Part shown: piece after piece, positions 1-7,823 of the stretch
Position numbering within the stretch: the stretch's first letter is position 1
Layout of the letters: every line of letters starts with the position of its first letter
Assembly: GCA_003142915.1 (NCBI GenBank)
Contig: PLNZ01000301.1
Coordinates: forward strand, 1-12,725
DNA from: Ignavibacteriales bacterium
GTDB lineage: Bacteria; Bacteroidota; Ignavibacteria; Ignavibacteriales; Ignavibacteriaceae
Direction: 5' to 3'
Length of the DNA stretch: 12,725 nt
The notes under the pieces: model-generated
Seen by the model: the letters and a program-made list of their open reading frames with translations, nothing else
Database searches by the model: none
Told to the model about the DNA's origin: nothing
Translations under genes and position numbers: made by a program

Positions 1-116
1 CTGCCGAGTTCATCTAACTGGGAGTTAGAATGAGCAAAAGCATATCTGCTTCCAAGTTCATCAAGCTGAGAATTAGAATGAGCAAAAGCATAACGACTGC
101 CAAGAGCTTCTAACTG
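1..116 (-). repeat. 48-bp tandem coding repeats (16 aa unit), at least 2.4 copies
   Basis: Reading the minus strand, copy 1 is 116-69, copy 2 is 68-21 and a partial copy 3 is 20-1, each exactly 48 bp and in frame. Copies 1 and 2 encode QLEALGSRYAFAHSNS and QLDELGSRYAFAHSNS (14 of 16 residues identical), yet the DNA differs at silent positions for Leu, Gly, Ser, Arg, Asn and Ser. A stretch encoding YAFAHSN is identical over 20 nt. The array continues beyond the left edge, so copy number is unknown. Confidence 0.9.
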
Positions 117-332
117 TGAGGATGAACCATATAACAGAATGGGTAAGTAAGTCTCTTGAATTTTGGAGTTTGTTTGTACTCCCCCTGCGAGATTTACTTC
201 TAAAGTTGACTGATTTTGTGATACCTTATAACGAATGGCTTCCTCTACCTTATTATTTTTTTGCGGATCTTTTGCAAAACCCGTTATGAAAAATAGGAAG
301 CAGAGGATGCAAGTGAAAATAGATTTAAGCAT
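1..332 (-). CDS. Secreted tandem-repeat protein, N-terminal part (3' end outside window)
   Basis: An open frame runs from an ATG at 332-330 to the left edge without a stop, giving about 110 visible residues. It begins MLKSIFTCILCFLFFITGFAKD, a clear Sec-type signal peptide (K3, hydrophobic core, likely cleavage after GFA). A linker of about 50 residues follows, then tandem 16-residue repeats of the form QLDELGSRYAFAHSNS: two full copies and a third that is cut off. The ATG has a good Shine-Dalgarno (GAGG at 343-340, 7 nt spacer). An in-frame ATG two codons upstream (338-336) sits too close to it. A sigma-54-type promoter lies about 40 nt upstream of the start, and the sigma-54 activator gene is the next gene upstream on the same strand. 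I do not recognise the family. Export is well supported; final location (periplasm, surface or medium) and function are unknown. It is not a lipoprotein by its lipobox. Confidence 0.8.
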   Translation of the reverse strand, partial: MLKSIFTCILCFLFFITGFAKDPQKNNKVEEAIRYKVSQNQSTLEVNLAGGVQTNSKIQETYLPILLYGSSSQLEALGSRYAFAHSNSQLDELGSRYAFAHSNSQLDELG

Positions 333-381
333 AATCATTCCTCGCACTTTGTGAAAATAGTTTATTAAGCGTTATAACAAA

Positions 382-397
382 TGCAATGACTATGCCA
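382..397 (-). promoter_or_regulatory. Sigma-54 (-24/-12) promoter for the secreted repeat protein
   Basis: The minus strand reads TGGCATAGTCATTGCA from 397 to 382, against the sigma-54 consensus TGGCAC-N5-TTGCA. Only the sixth base differs. The invariant GG (396-395) and GC (384-383) have the canonical 10-bp gap. Transcription would start near 371, giving a leader of about 39 nt that contains the GAGG ribosome site before the ATG at 332. The enhancer-binding activator needed by such a promoter is encoded just upstream at 597-1976. By rough count, a chance match to the ten fixed bases on either strand is expected about 0.02 times in this window. Confidence 0.82.
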
Positions 398-444
398 TCA
401 GAAGAACCTTATTTTTTGATTAAATTTTGAGGTGCAAAAATATT

Positions 445-461
445 GGTAAGTAAATATTACC
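445..461. promoter_or_regulatory. Imperfect inverted repeat upstream of the sigma-54 promoter
   Basis: GGTAA (445-449) and TTACC (457-461) form 5-bp inverted arms with a 7-bp spacer. With one inserted base the symmetry extends into flanking ATT/TAAT. The repeat lies about 75-90 bp upstream of the predicted start of the repeat-protein transcript, a position compatible with an activator or repressor site. The arms are short in AT-rich DNA, so this could be chance. Confidence 0.3.
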
Positions 462-486
462 TAATTGTTAGAGAAATAACGTAAAA

Positions 487-565
487 TATGTAATAAAATT
501 ATACATATATGTAATTTTCATTGAAAAATAAGCAAATTTAGATATTTTATATGTTAGCTCACATA
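487..565. promoter_or_regulatory. Candidate enhancer (UAS) cluster: phased TATGT half-sites
   Basis: TATGT occurs in one orientation at 487-491, 508-512 and 550-554, spaced 21 and 42 bp, i.e. whole helical turns at 10.5 bp per turn. ACATA, its complement, occurs at 503-507 and 561-565. The half-sites pair into a perfect 12-bp palindrome TACATATATGTA (502-513) and a 16-bp near-palindrome TATGTTAGCTCACATA (550-565, one mismatched pair). The cluster lies about 115-195 bp upstream of the predicted sigma-54 start site, the usual range for enhancer-binding proteins. Binding by the neighbouring activator is inferred. Half-sites this AT-rich can also arise by chance. Confidence 0.45.
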
Positions 566-596
566 CTTCAATATTTTATATTATCGGGGAAAAATA

Positions 597-1976
597 TTAT
601 TTGTTTAGCAGCTTATCTAATTTTGGGCGGGATATTTTGAGAAGTCTGGAGGTTAATGATTTATTTCCGTTAGCCTTTTTTAATACTTCTTTAGCATAAA
701 TCTTACCTAATTCAGTCATATTTGTTTTAGTAAAACCAATATTTAACCGGATTTGATCGGGGTAATAAAAAGGCTCTTCAATATTATCATTTTTAGATGT
801 TTCCTTTTCTTTTAGAATATGCGAGAGATCTTCAAATTTAATTGTATTATCTTCGGTTAATAAAACAGCCCTTTCGATCGCATTTCTAATTTCCCTTACA
901 TTGCCGGGCCAGGTATAATTACTAATAAAATCCTTTGCCTCAGCATTTATTTTATCAATAATCTTGTCAAACTGTATTTTAAAATCATTAATAAAATGAT
1001 CTGCCAGCAGTAATGCATCGCCTTCTCTCTTCCTCAAAGGCGGAATCTCAATATTTACGGTATTTAAACGGTGATATAAGTCTGCACGGAAAATATTCTT
1101 TTCAATCAACTCTTCCAGGTTCATATTAGTAGCGGAAATAATTCTTGTATTAATCGGAATGTCCGTTAAGCCTCCGAGATGCCGGATTAATTTTTTATCT
1201 ATTGCGCGTAAAAGTTTTTTTTGAATGTTTAAGCTTAAATCCCCGATTTCATCAAGGAACAAAGTGCCTTTTTCAGCAAGTTCAAATAACCCGATTTTCC
1301 TGTTTTTAGCGCTTGTAAAAGCGCCGGGTTCATAACCGAACAATTCCGATTCAAGCAAATTTTCCGGAATTGACGAGCAGACAATATCTACAAAAGGTCC
1401 GGTAATTTCTTTATTACTATTATGAATTGCTCTGGCAATTAAGCCTTTGCCGGTTCCGGTCTCACCCAGGATAAGTATGTTTACATCTTTATTTGCTGCA
1501 ACTTTTTTTGCTATGTATATAGTTCTTAAGAAGTTTTTTGAATTGCCAATAATTGATTTGAAATCATATATCCCTTCGTTAGTACCCCCGGCTAAATGAA
1601 CAGTGGTTAAATAGGTATTGTTAATTAATATCTCTTCCAGATAGGAAATGAACATATACAGCTCATATGGGAAAATAAAAATATCTATAAAACCAAGCTT
1701 AGCAAGTGAGCTTACAAGTAGTGCATTATTATCAGGGACAATAAAAATAATTTTGTTTTTAATACTATTTTTTATCTTTAGCAGCCTTGTTAAGAATTTT
1801 GATTCGATACTATTGATTTGAAGAATTATAATTGAATCGGGAACTATCGCAAATCTTTGAGCATAAGAAGGATAAACCGGCAGATTTTTTAACTCCAGCT
1901 GCTTAATTGCAGAATGAATGGATGAAACATCTTCCGTATCTGAATAGACTTTTATTATTACGTGTTTTTTCCACAT
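597..1976 (-). CDS. Sigma-54-dependent transcriptional activator (bEBP) with degenerate receiver domain
   Basis: This 459-aa enhancer-binding protein uses ATP hydrolysis to open sigma-54 promoters. Residues 1-120 look like a response-regulator fold, but the strand where the phospho-acceptor Asp is expected reads SIIILQINS, and the conserved Lys region reads FIFPYEL. Phosphorylation by a histidine kinase is therefore unlikely. Residues 140-375 form the AAA+ sigma-54 interaction domain: Walker A GETGTGKG (171-178), the sigma-54-contacting loop GAFTSA (218-223; consensus GAFTGA), Walker B GTLFLDEIGD with D242/E243, the arginine region FRADLYHRL (296-304) and WPGNVREI. Residues 423-459 are a Fis-type helix-turn-helix. 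The ATG lies 3 bp after the kinase stop codon with no strong ribosome site, suggesting coupled translation. Being last in the kinase/transporter operon and next to a sigma-54 promoter, it probably controls the secreted repeat protein, with the kinase as a likely input. Confidence 0.93.
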   Translation of the reverse strand: MWKKHVIIKVYSDTEDVSSIHSAIKQLELKNLPVYPSYAQRFAIVPDSIIILQINSIESKFLTRLLKIKNSIKNKIIFIVPDNNALLVSSLAKLGFIDIFIFPYELYMFISYLEEILINNTYLTTVHLAGGTNEGIYDFKSIIGNSKNFLRTIYIAKKVAANKDVNILILGETGTGKGLIARAIHNSNKEITGPFVDIVCSSIPENLLESELFGYEPGAFTSAKNRKIGLFELAEKGTLFLDEIGDLSLNIQKKLLRAIDKKLIRHLGGLTDIPINTRIISATNMNLEELIEKNIFRADLYHRLNTVNIEIPPLRKREGDALLLADHFINDFKIQFDKIIDKINAEAKDFISNYTWPGNVREIRNAIERAVLLTEDNTIKFEDLSHILKEKETSKNDNIEEPFYYPDQIRLNIGFTKTNMTELGKIYAKEVLKKANGNKSLTSRLLKISRPKLDKLLNK

Positions 1977-1979
1977 TGC

Positions 1980-4900
1980 TTAAAATTGTTCTTCGTAATA
2001 ATTTAATTCTTTTAAAGCTTCATTTCTTTCTGCTTCTTTCAAATATATACTTTTAAGCCGGCTGTCTTTAATATTTTCGGCTATAAATGTTATTAATGAT
2101 TTAGAATATTTTGCATATTCTCTCGACTTATTTAAGTTACCCCTCTGACTGTAATACTTAAAGAGAGCAAAAAGTGCTTTCCAGGTTAATTCTGTTACGT
2201 GAAGATTAAGCACTAAGTCATATGTATTTAAATAATAATCTACTGATGATTTTGATCCTAAGAGTGGATTGCGTTCACATATCGCTCCGAGCCTGTAATT
2301 TCTTTCAGCTTCAAAGATATAATTACTCTTGCATAACTCGACCAGATTTTCCGAATGCAATTCTCCCGCAGCTTTATCAAGTATATTTAATTTAATCATT
2401 ATATCCGCTATAACCATCGTACAATAAAAATAGTCATACTTTCTTTCTTTAATAGAAAAGTTCGTCCTTATAGCCGTCAATGATTGCAGAATTTTACTTA
2501 ATTCTCCGTCCGGGATTTTGCTTAAATTTAATAAATATTCATAATTTATTTTATTTGTTTCACCGGATTCTTCCTGCATTGTAAAATCAAATTCTTTTAA
2601 TAATTGATTAAGCTTTTCATAATCTCCAACTGTAAAATATAATTTTCCTAAAAGGAAAAAGGCATTTTGTTCTTCTTCTTTATTTTGGATTTGTCTGAAA
2701 ATTTCAATTGAGTCGTTTAATGACTCAATTGCTTTTTGATAGTCGCACATTAGTAAAAATATTTCACCAAGATTGGATTCCACCAATCCTTGACCGTCCT
2801 TTATTCCAAGGCTGTTAAAAATTGAGTAAGCTTTAGTATAATTATCAATGGATTTTTCAAGTTCCAAAGAGTTAAAATAATATATCCCGAAATTTATCAG
2901 CAATTTAGCTTCCTGCTGAATATTGCCGATAGATTGGTTAAGATTTAGCGATAGATTCCAATAAGCCAACGCATGTTCATCGTCCCCTTTCATACTGTAA
3001 ATGTTTCCAATATTCATCAAAATTCCTGCCTGTTTGAATTTGAGGTTTTCATTTTGATAAGCAGAATTTGTTTTTTCAAAAAATTGCAATGCGGAATCAA
3101 GATCGTTATCCCGATAGATTGAAATTAGCCCCAATAGTTGATAGCTTGATCCTAATATTTCCTTGTCGATATTTTCTAACCTTACCAGGTTATTGCATAT
3201 TTTGATTGTTTCGTCATAATGATTTAAGTTGAAATTGACATTTGCAAGGTCAAAAAAAAGACCGCTTCGCCTGGAAGGTTCTGAAATCGCGGCGATTAAT
3301 GATTCCAATAAATTTTTGCCGTCAATTAACTCACCTAATCCAACAAGGCAGTTTGCTTTTAATACTTGCAATTCGTCTCTTGCTGCTTCATTTACATTAC
3401 TGAGGATAAGCCCGTCTACAAGGTTTACAGCCGTTTTATAATCATTCAATTTAATAAGGACCTTACAATATTCAATTTTTACTATCAGCTTATTCTCTTC
3501 ACTAAGAGGAAAATCTAAAAGATGATGTAGAATGGTTTTCTGAAATGAATAAGCAGAAATCTTTTCAGCGTTATATAATTCATCTTTTAATACTTTATAG
3601 CTTTCCTCATAGCATTCAGCAAGCTCAAATTGCCGGGCAAGTTCATTCCGGTTATATTCCGGGTAATTTTTACTTAAGAATACAGTAATTGCATTATGAT
3701 AATTTTTCTTTTCATTTATACCGGAATAAACATATTTTTTTAAGCCTTCTGATGTAAAAACCGGGTTCGAACCGGACGTTATATTATGCAATATATTCTT
3801 GTGGGAAAGCGCATCCAAAAGATGGGAAACCTCATCCCCCGATAATTTTAAATATTTCCCGATGATATTTAAGCCGGGAGAAATTTCAAAAGCAGATATA
3901 AACCGGGCAGAGTATAATTCATTTTCCGAAAGATTATTTGTTCTGATTTTGTAGATCTCTTCATGCGAGCTTTTAAGCAGAGTCGAGGTTTTTTCATCGG
4001 TTACTATTTCAATTCCGCCGGAAGTAAATTTAATTATCTTAAGCAGGATAAGATCTTTTAAAAAGCTTTCCAGGCTTCCAGGGAGTAGATCAGCATAAGA
4101 TAAAATCAACTGTTTAAGTTGTTCCTTGGGGAAGTATGGGGCAAAACTCATTTCTAAATATTCCGACAAATGAGCTTCAGTAAAAGGTGTAAGATTTATT
4201 TCTCTAAGATTTGAAATAAACTCGGAAATATAATGCCGATCCGAATTTTCAGTGAGTATAACCTTAATATTATTAGCCTGAAGAATTGGTATAATATTAT
4301 TAAATATTTCTACAGTGAAATCTTCGTAACTATTAAAGGAATCAAGAATTAGAACGAAGCTGCTTTCAATTGTAAGACGATTCATGATAGATTTAATTTC
4401 GTCGGCAAGGTTCACCGGCAATTCATTGTAAAGTTTATCTATTTGTTCAATCAGTTCAGAGGACAATTTAGAATATACAAAATTGTTATATATTATCTTT
4501 TTTAAGAATAATTTTATAAAGTCTATCCCGCTTGTAAAATTATCATTCTCAATAAGTATAGAATTATCAATGCAAGAATATAATGCGTATGCAAGAGTAG
4601 TTTTTCCAGCCCCTTCCGAGCCCCTGACAGTAAAAACTTCTCTGCCGGTTTTATCTGAAATGTATGTTTTTAAAATCGTTAGACAGTCTTTCCTGCCGGC
4701 AAAGACTTTTGCAGGCATCCAATCTTTAGATAGTTCTTCATCAATTTCAATATTTAAATCGCTTAGTATTTGGATTGCATTTGTATATCGTTCAGCCGGA
4801 TCCTTTTTTAAAAGTTTTTTAATTACGTCTATTGTTTCTTTAGAAATGTTAGTTTCAGGAAAATCAAATTCCTGCTCAATCTGGGCTTTATATATATTAA

Positions 4901-5549
4901 GCTCATTTTTTATATCAAAAGGAAAGTTTTTGAAGACTAATCGATAGAGCGCCATCCCAAGAGAATAAAAGTCCACGCGAAAGTCATGTTTTTCATTTTT
5001 TAAAATCTCCGGCGCAATATATTCTGCGGTTCCCCTTATAGCAATTTCCTTATTTCCAAATGTCCACTGAGCAAATCCCAAATCAATTAATTTTATGAAT
5101 GGTTTTCCTCCAATAAGCGAAACCAGGATGTTTTCAAGCTTGAGATCGTAGTAAATGTAATTTGAGAGATGGAGATAATAAAGAACAGAACAAAGCTGTT
5201 TAATAACTTCCTTTAATAGGAGTTCATCATTTAATATATCAAATTCCAGAGGGTTTTTGCCGTTAAAATATTCAAGTGTAAAAAATTTACTGCCGGGTGT
5301 AATATCTTTATCATCTTCATTTGTCAGGATGACGGTACCTGTGTCAAAAGTCTTTACAATGTTCGGATGATTAATTTTTCGAAGAGTAAAAAATTCGTAT
5401 TTAAATAATTCCTCTTCCGCTGTATTCACATTCTTGGGAAGAATCTTTATGGCAATGTTTTTCCCGGGAATATCTATATCATCGCACAGGTAAACAGCGC
5501 TTCTCCCTTTCCCCAATAGTTTGTTTATCTTGTATTTTCTATTTATCAT
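1980..5549 (-). CDS. Ser/Thr protein kinase fused to STAND-type NTPase and TPR repeats (PknK-like architecture)
   Basis: A 1189-aa cytoplasmic signalling protein. Residues 1-270 form a Hanks-type kinase: glycine loop GKGRSAV (13-19), Lys35 in IAIK, catalytic loop YYDLKLEN (133-140, with D135, K137 and N140), D156 in DLG, and APE (179-181). The catalytic residues are present, but HRD reads YYD, so it is a non-RD kinase. Residues 280-500 form an NTPase module with Walker A GSEGAGKT (310-317) and a Walker B-like FVLILD ending at D403. From about 640 to the C-terminus are TPR-like helical repeats, e.g. ALAYWNLSLNLNQSIGN and KSIDNYTKAYSIFNSLGI. No membrane segment is seen. Mycobacterial PknK has the same kinase-ATPase-helical-repeat layout and acts on a neighbouring transcription factor; that parallel is known, its use here is inference. 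The start overlaps the permease stop (ATGA, 5549-5546), implying translational coupling. The likely partner is the downstream sigma-54 activator. Confidence 0.92.
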   Translation of the reverse strand: MINRKYKINKLLGKGRSAVYLCDDIDIPGKNIAIKILPKNVNTAEEELFKYEFFTLRKINHPNIVKTFDTGTVILTNEDDKDITPGSKFFTLEYFNGKNPLEFDILNDELLLKEVIKQLCSVLYYLHLSNYIYYDLKLENILVSLIGGKPFIKLIDLGFAQWTFGNKEIAIRGTAEYIAPEILKNEKHDFRVDFYSLGMALYRLVFKNFPFDIKNELNIYKAQIEQEFDFPETNISKETIDVIKKLLKKDPAERYTNAIQILSDLNIEIDEELSKDWMPAKVFAGRKDCLTILKTYISDKTGREVFTVRGSEGAGKTTLAYALYSCIDNSILIENDNFTSGIDFIKLFLKKIIYNNFVYSKLSSELIEQIDKLYNELPVNLADEIKSIMNRLTIESSFVLILDSFNSYEDFTVEIFNNIIPILQANNIKVILTENSDRHYISEFISNLREINLTPFTEAHLSEYLEMSFAPYFPKEQLKQLILSYADLLPGSLESFLKDLILLKIIKFTSGGIEIVTDEKTSTLLKSSHEEIYKIRTNNLSENELYSARFISAFEISPGLNIIGKYLKLSGDEVSHLLDALSHKNILHNITSGSNPVFTSEGLKKYVYSGINEKKNYHNAITVFLSKNYPEYNRNELARQFELAECYEESYKVLKDELYNAEKISAYSFQKTILHHLLDFPLSEENKLIVKIEYCKVLIKLNDYKTAVNLVDGLILSNVNEAARDELQVLKANCLVGLGELIDGKNLLESLIAAISEPSRRSGLFFDLANVNFNLNHYDETIKICNNLVRLENIDKEILGSSYQLLGLISIYRDNDLDSALQFFEKTNSAYQNENLKFKQAGILMNIGNIYSMKGDDEHALAYWNLSLNLNQSIGNIQQEAKLLINFGIYYFNSLELEKSIDNYTKAYSIFNSLGIKDGQGLVESNLGEIFLLMCDYQKAIESLNDSIEIFRQIQNKEEEQNAFFLLGKLYFTVGDYEKLNQLLKEFDFTMQEESGETNKINYEYLLNLSKIPDGELSKILQSLTAIRTNFSIKERKYDYFYCTMVIADIMIKLNILDKAAGELHSENLVELCKSNYIFEAERNYRLGAICERNPLLGSKSSVDYYLNTYDLVLNLHVTELTWKALFALFKYYSQRGNLNKSREYAKYSKSLITFIAENIKDSRLKSIYLKEAERNEALKELNYYEEQF

Positions 5550-6829
5550 GCTTTTATCTGCGGATTAAAATACGAACTAATTTTTCTGCCGAGACTGTTT
5601 GCTGCAAATAATGCAAAGAACAATGCCAGCCCGGGGAATAAAATCATCCACCAGGCTTGCGATAGATAATTTTGTCCTGCTTCAATCATAGATCCCCACG
5701 ATGGATAACTGCTTCCGGTTCCCAATCCCAAATAACTTAAAGCTGCTTCAGCTAAAATAATATTTCCATATTGAAAAACTAAATTTACTACAACCGGCCT
5801 AAAGATATACGGCACCGTTTCCTTTAAAAGTAATTTTGTATTTGATAAACCAATAAGCTGTGCCGAAACAAAAAAATCTTTATTTTTAAGAGAAATTACT
5901 TCGCTTCTGACAATTTTGAATAAGCTCATCCACCCGGAAAATCCTAAAACAACTATAACGCTTGGAAGAGAATTACCAAACAATGCTATTATCAGAATAA
6001 TAAAAAATATTACCGGAAATGCAAGGAACATATCAGTCAGCCTGTTTAAAACAGTATCTATGAAGCCTTCTGAATACCCGGCAAAAAAGCCTAAAAATAA
6101 ACCGAGCAGCATAGAAATTAGTACCGAACTTAACCCGACAAACAGGGAAATACGCGCTCCGTATATTAGACGGATAAATATATCCCTTCCCAATTCATCT
6201 GTGCCCAATATGAATGTCTTTGTTGTAATTAAAGGGATATTGTTTTTGAATGTTACCCTATCATTTTCTATTGAAAATACGGTGCCGCTTTGATAATAAA
6301 GTAATTTGTCTCCTATTGAAATGCTGTCAACAAAAATTATACTTTCATCAAAAGACTTTTTAATTACATGATTCTTTAATCTTATAAATTTGTCAACAAT
6401 GTTTTCACTATTAGTACTCTCATCCTTTAAATGAAGAACTTTAACACTCGTGAACGGAGGTAGAAGTTTTGTTACCGATAAGTCTTTTTGAAAGTCCGGA
6501 TTATCATCCGTTATTACCGGTGCAAAGAAGAAAAATGAAAGAAATAATATGATTACAACAGATGTAAAGTTTATATTCCTATGAAAAAGTTTTATTCTTC
6601 TCCCTGCCGTTAAAGAATAAATAATAATTATAACAAAAAAAGAAACTGAAGCAATTATGTCGATAAAAGAAAAATTTACCTGCGCATATGCAAATGACGG
6701 CGAAATGATAAATAATTGCACATAAAGTAATATTATAAGAAAAGTATTTACAAATAATTTTATTCTTACAAGAAGTAAAATGAATGCAAATACCAAAATT
6801 AATTGCCGGATTTTAAATTTGTGAAGCAT
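5546..6829 (-). CDS. ABC importer inner-membrane permease, OppC/DppC family, with long N-terminal extension
   Basis: The C-terminal ~220 residues are a standard peptide/nickel-type permease: the family motif GTDELGRDIFIRLIYGARIS (209-228), an EAA-like loop around SAQLIGLSNTKLLLKETVP, and the hallmark SYLGLGTG...PSWGSMI near the end. At 427 aa it is about 120 residues longer than usual (roughly 280-310). The extra part holds several hydrophobic segments (about 9-22, 27-47, 55-74 and 88-106), then a polar stretch of about 100 residues (107-205), probably outside the membrane, before the GTD motif. The ATG directly follows the TAA of the OppB-type gene, and the stop overlaps the kinase start. 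It should pair with the OppB-type permease and the two divergently encoded ATPases. Substrate cannot be told from sequence; oligopeptide or dipeptide is the default guess. Confidence 0.9.
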   Translation of the reverse strand: MLHKFKIRQLILVFAFILLLVRIKLFVNTFLIILLYVQLFIISPSFAYAQVNFSFIDIIASVSFFVIIIIYSLTAGRRIKLFHRNINFTSVVIILFLSFFFFAPVITDDNPDFQKDLSVTKLLPPFTSVKVLHLKDESTNSENIVDKFIRLKNHVIKKSFDESIIFVDSISIGDKLLYYQSGTVFSIENDRVTFKNNIPLITTKTFILGTDELGRDIFIRLIYGARISLFVGLSSVLISMLLGLFLGFFAGYSEGFIDTVLNRLTDMFLAFPVIFFIILIIALFGNSLPSVIVVLGFSGWMSLFKIVRSEVISLKNKDFFVSAQLIGLSNTKLLLKETVPYIFRPVVVNLVFQYGNIILAEAALSYLGLGTGSSYPSWGSMIEAGQNYLSQAWWMILFPGLALFFALFAANSLGRKISSYFNPQIKA

Positions 6830-7816
6830 TTAATTTAAAATTCCTTTCGCAATTCTTTTATCAAGGACAGCTTTAATAATATCAGAGCTTAAATTTGTTA
6901 AAATAACCAGGATACCGGCGACAAAAGTACATCCGATTACTACTGGATAGTCACGGGATAAAATTGCATCAACTGTTAAGCGCCCCATGCCCGGAAGAGC
7001 GAATATTACCTCGGTTATTAAAGCGCCGCTGAACAATAATCCGAGTTCTACGCCCGCAATAGATATTACCGGGTTAATTGCATTGGGGATAATATGTTTC
7101 CTGACTATATCCTTTTCCGTGAAGCCATTTGCGCGAAGATTTTCCACGAAAGGTTTATTATATACTTCTTCAAGATTATCGCGAAGATATTTGAAAAAAA
7201 CGGCGATACCGTTAAGCGACAGTGTTATCAATGGTAATACAAGATGCTGTGCATAATCAAACAATTTTTGAATTGTTGTATATGATTCGGTATCGAATGA
7301 GCTTAGCCCTGAAGAGGGAAGAATACTTAATTTTTCTGAAAATATGTAAATTAAAAAAACGCCCGCAACAAAAGAAGGAATGGCATAAACTGTCAGGCTT
7401 GTTTTTGAAATAATTCTGTCTGTTATCCCGTTGATTTTTTTTACTGCTATGACGGATAAAAGAAACCCAAAGACAATTTGAATAATGAAACTTAATAAAG
7501 AAAAAATAATCGTGAAGGGAAGAGTCCTTTTTATAACTTCGACAACCGGTATCCTGTATGTATATGATATTCCGAATTCTCCTTCGCTAAGATTAAGAAT
7601 AAACGTTTTGTACTGGGTTGCAAAAGAACCTTCCAGGCTGAATGATTTTTTTACAAGTGCGGTAAGCTTAGGACTTAAATCGGGCGATATATATTTTACA
7701 GAAGGGTCACCCGGAGAAATTCTTAATAGAAAAAAAAGAAATGTCATAAGTAAAAATAAAACCAAAAGGGAAGTCCAAACCCTTTTTGCCAATACCTTGA
7801 AGATTTCTTTTCTCAT
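6830..7816 (-). CDS. ABC importer inner-membrane permease, OppB/DppB family
   Basis: With the start at 7816 the protein is 328 aa, typical for OppB/DppB. It begins MRKEIFKVLAKRVWTSLLVL, the usual basic N-terminus leading into the first membrane helix, followed by RISPGDPS (the family's 'GDP' motif after helix 1). Further on come four or five hydrophobic helices and an EAA loop, ENLRANGFTEKDIVRKHIIP. A longer reading from a TTG at 7867 would overlap the upstream gene by 44 bp and add residues that do not resemble the family, so the ATG at 7816, 7 bp after the upstream stop, is preferred even though no strong ribosome site is visible. It forms the transport channel with the OppC-type partner. 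Its stop codon directly precedes the next ATG. Confidence 0.9.
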   Translation of the reverse strand: MRKEIFKVLAKRVWTSLLVLFLLMTFLFFLLRISPGDPSVKYISPDLSPKLTALVKKSFSLEGSFATQYKTFILNLSEGEFGISYTYRIPVVEVIKRTLPFTIIFSLLSFIIQIVFGFLLSVIAVKKINGITDRIISKTSLTVYAIPSFVAGVFLIYIFSEKLSILPSSGLSSFDTESYTTIQKLFDYAQHLVLPLITLSLNGIAVFFKYLRDNLEEVYNKPFVENLRANGFTEKDIVRKHIIPNAINPVISIAGVELGLLFSGALITEVIFALPGMGRLTVDAILSRDYPVVIGCTFVAGILVILTNLSSDIIKAVLDKRIAKGILN

Positions 7817-7823
7817 AAAGATT

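Noticed and set aside
570..598. AATATTTT/AAAATATT inverted repeat as a terminator for the activator gene
   Set aside because: The stem is entirely A/T with a 13-nt loop, overlaps the stop codon and lacks a T run after a GC stem, so it is too weak to call.
4483..4947. Plus-strand 154-codon open frame inside the kinase gene
   Set aside because: It is antisense to the kinase/NTPase region, whose minus-strand reading shows clear family motifs. It has no recognisable domain and no ribosome site of note.
5916..6293. Plus-strand 125-codon open frame antisense to the OppC-type gene
   Set aside because: The opposite strand encodes the conserved permease core here; the plus-strand translation has no family resemblance.
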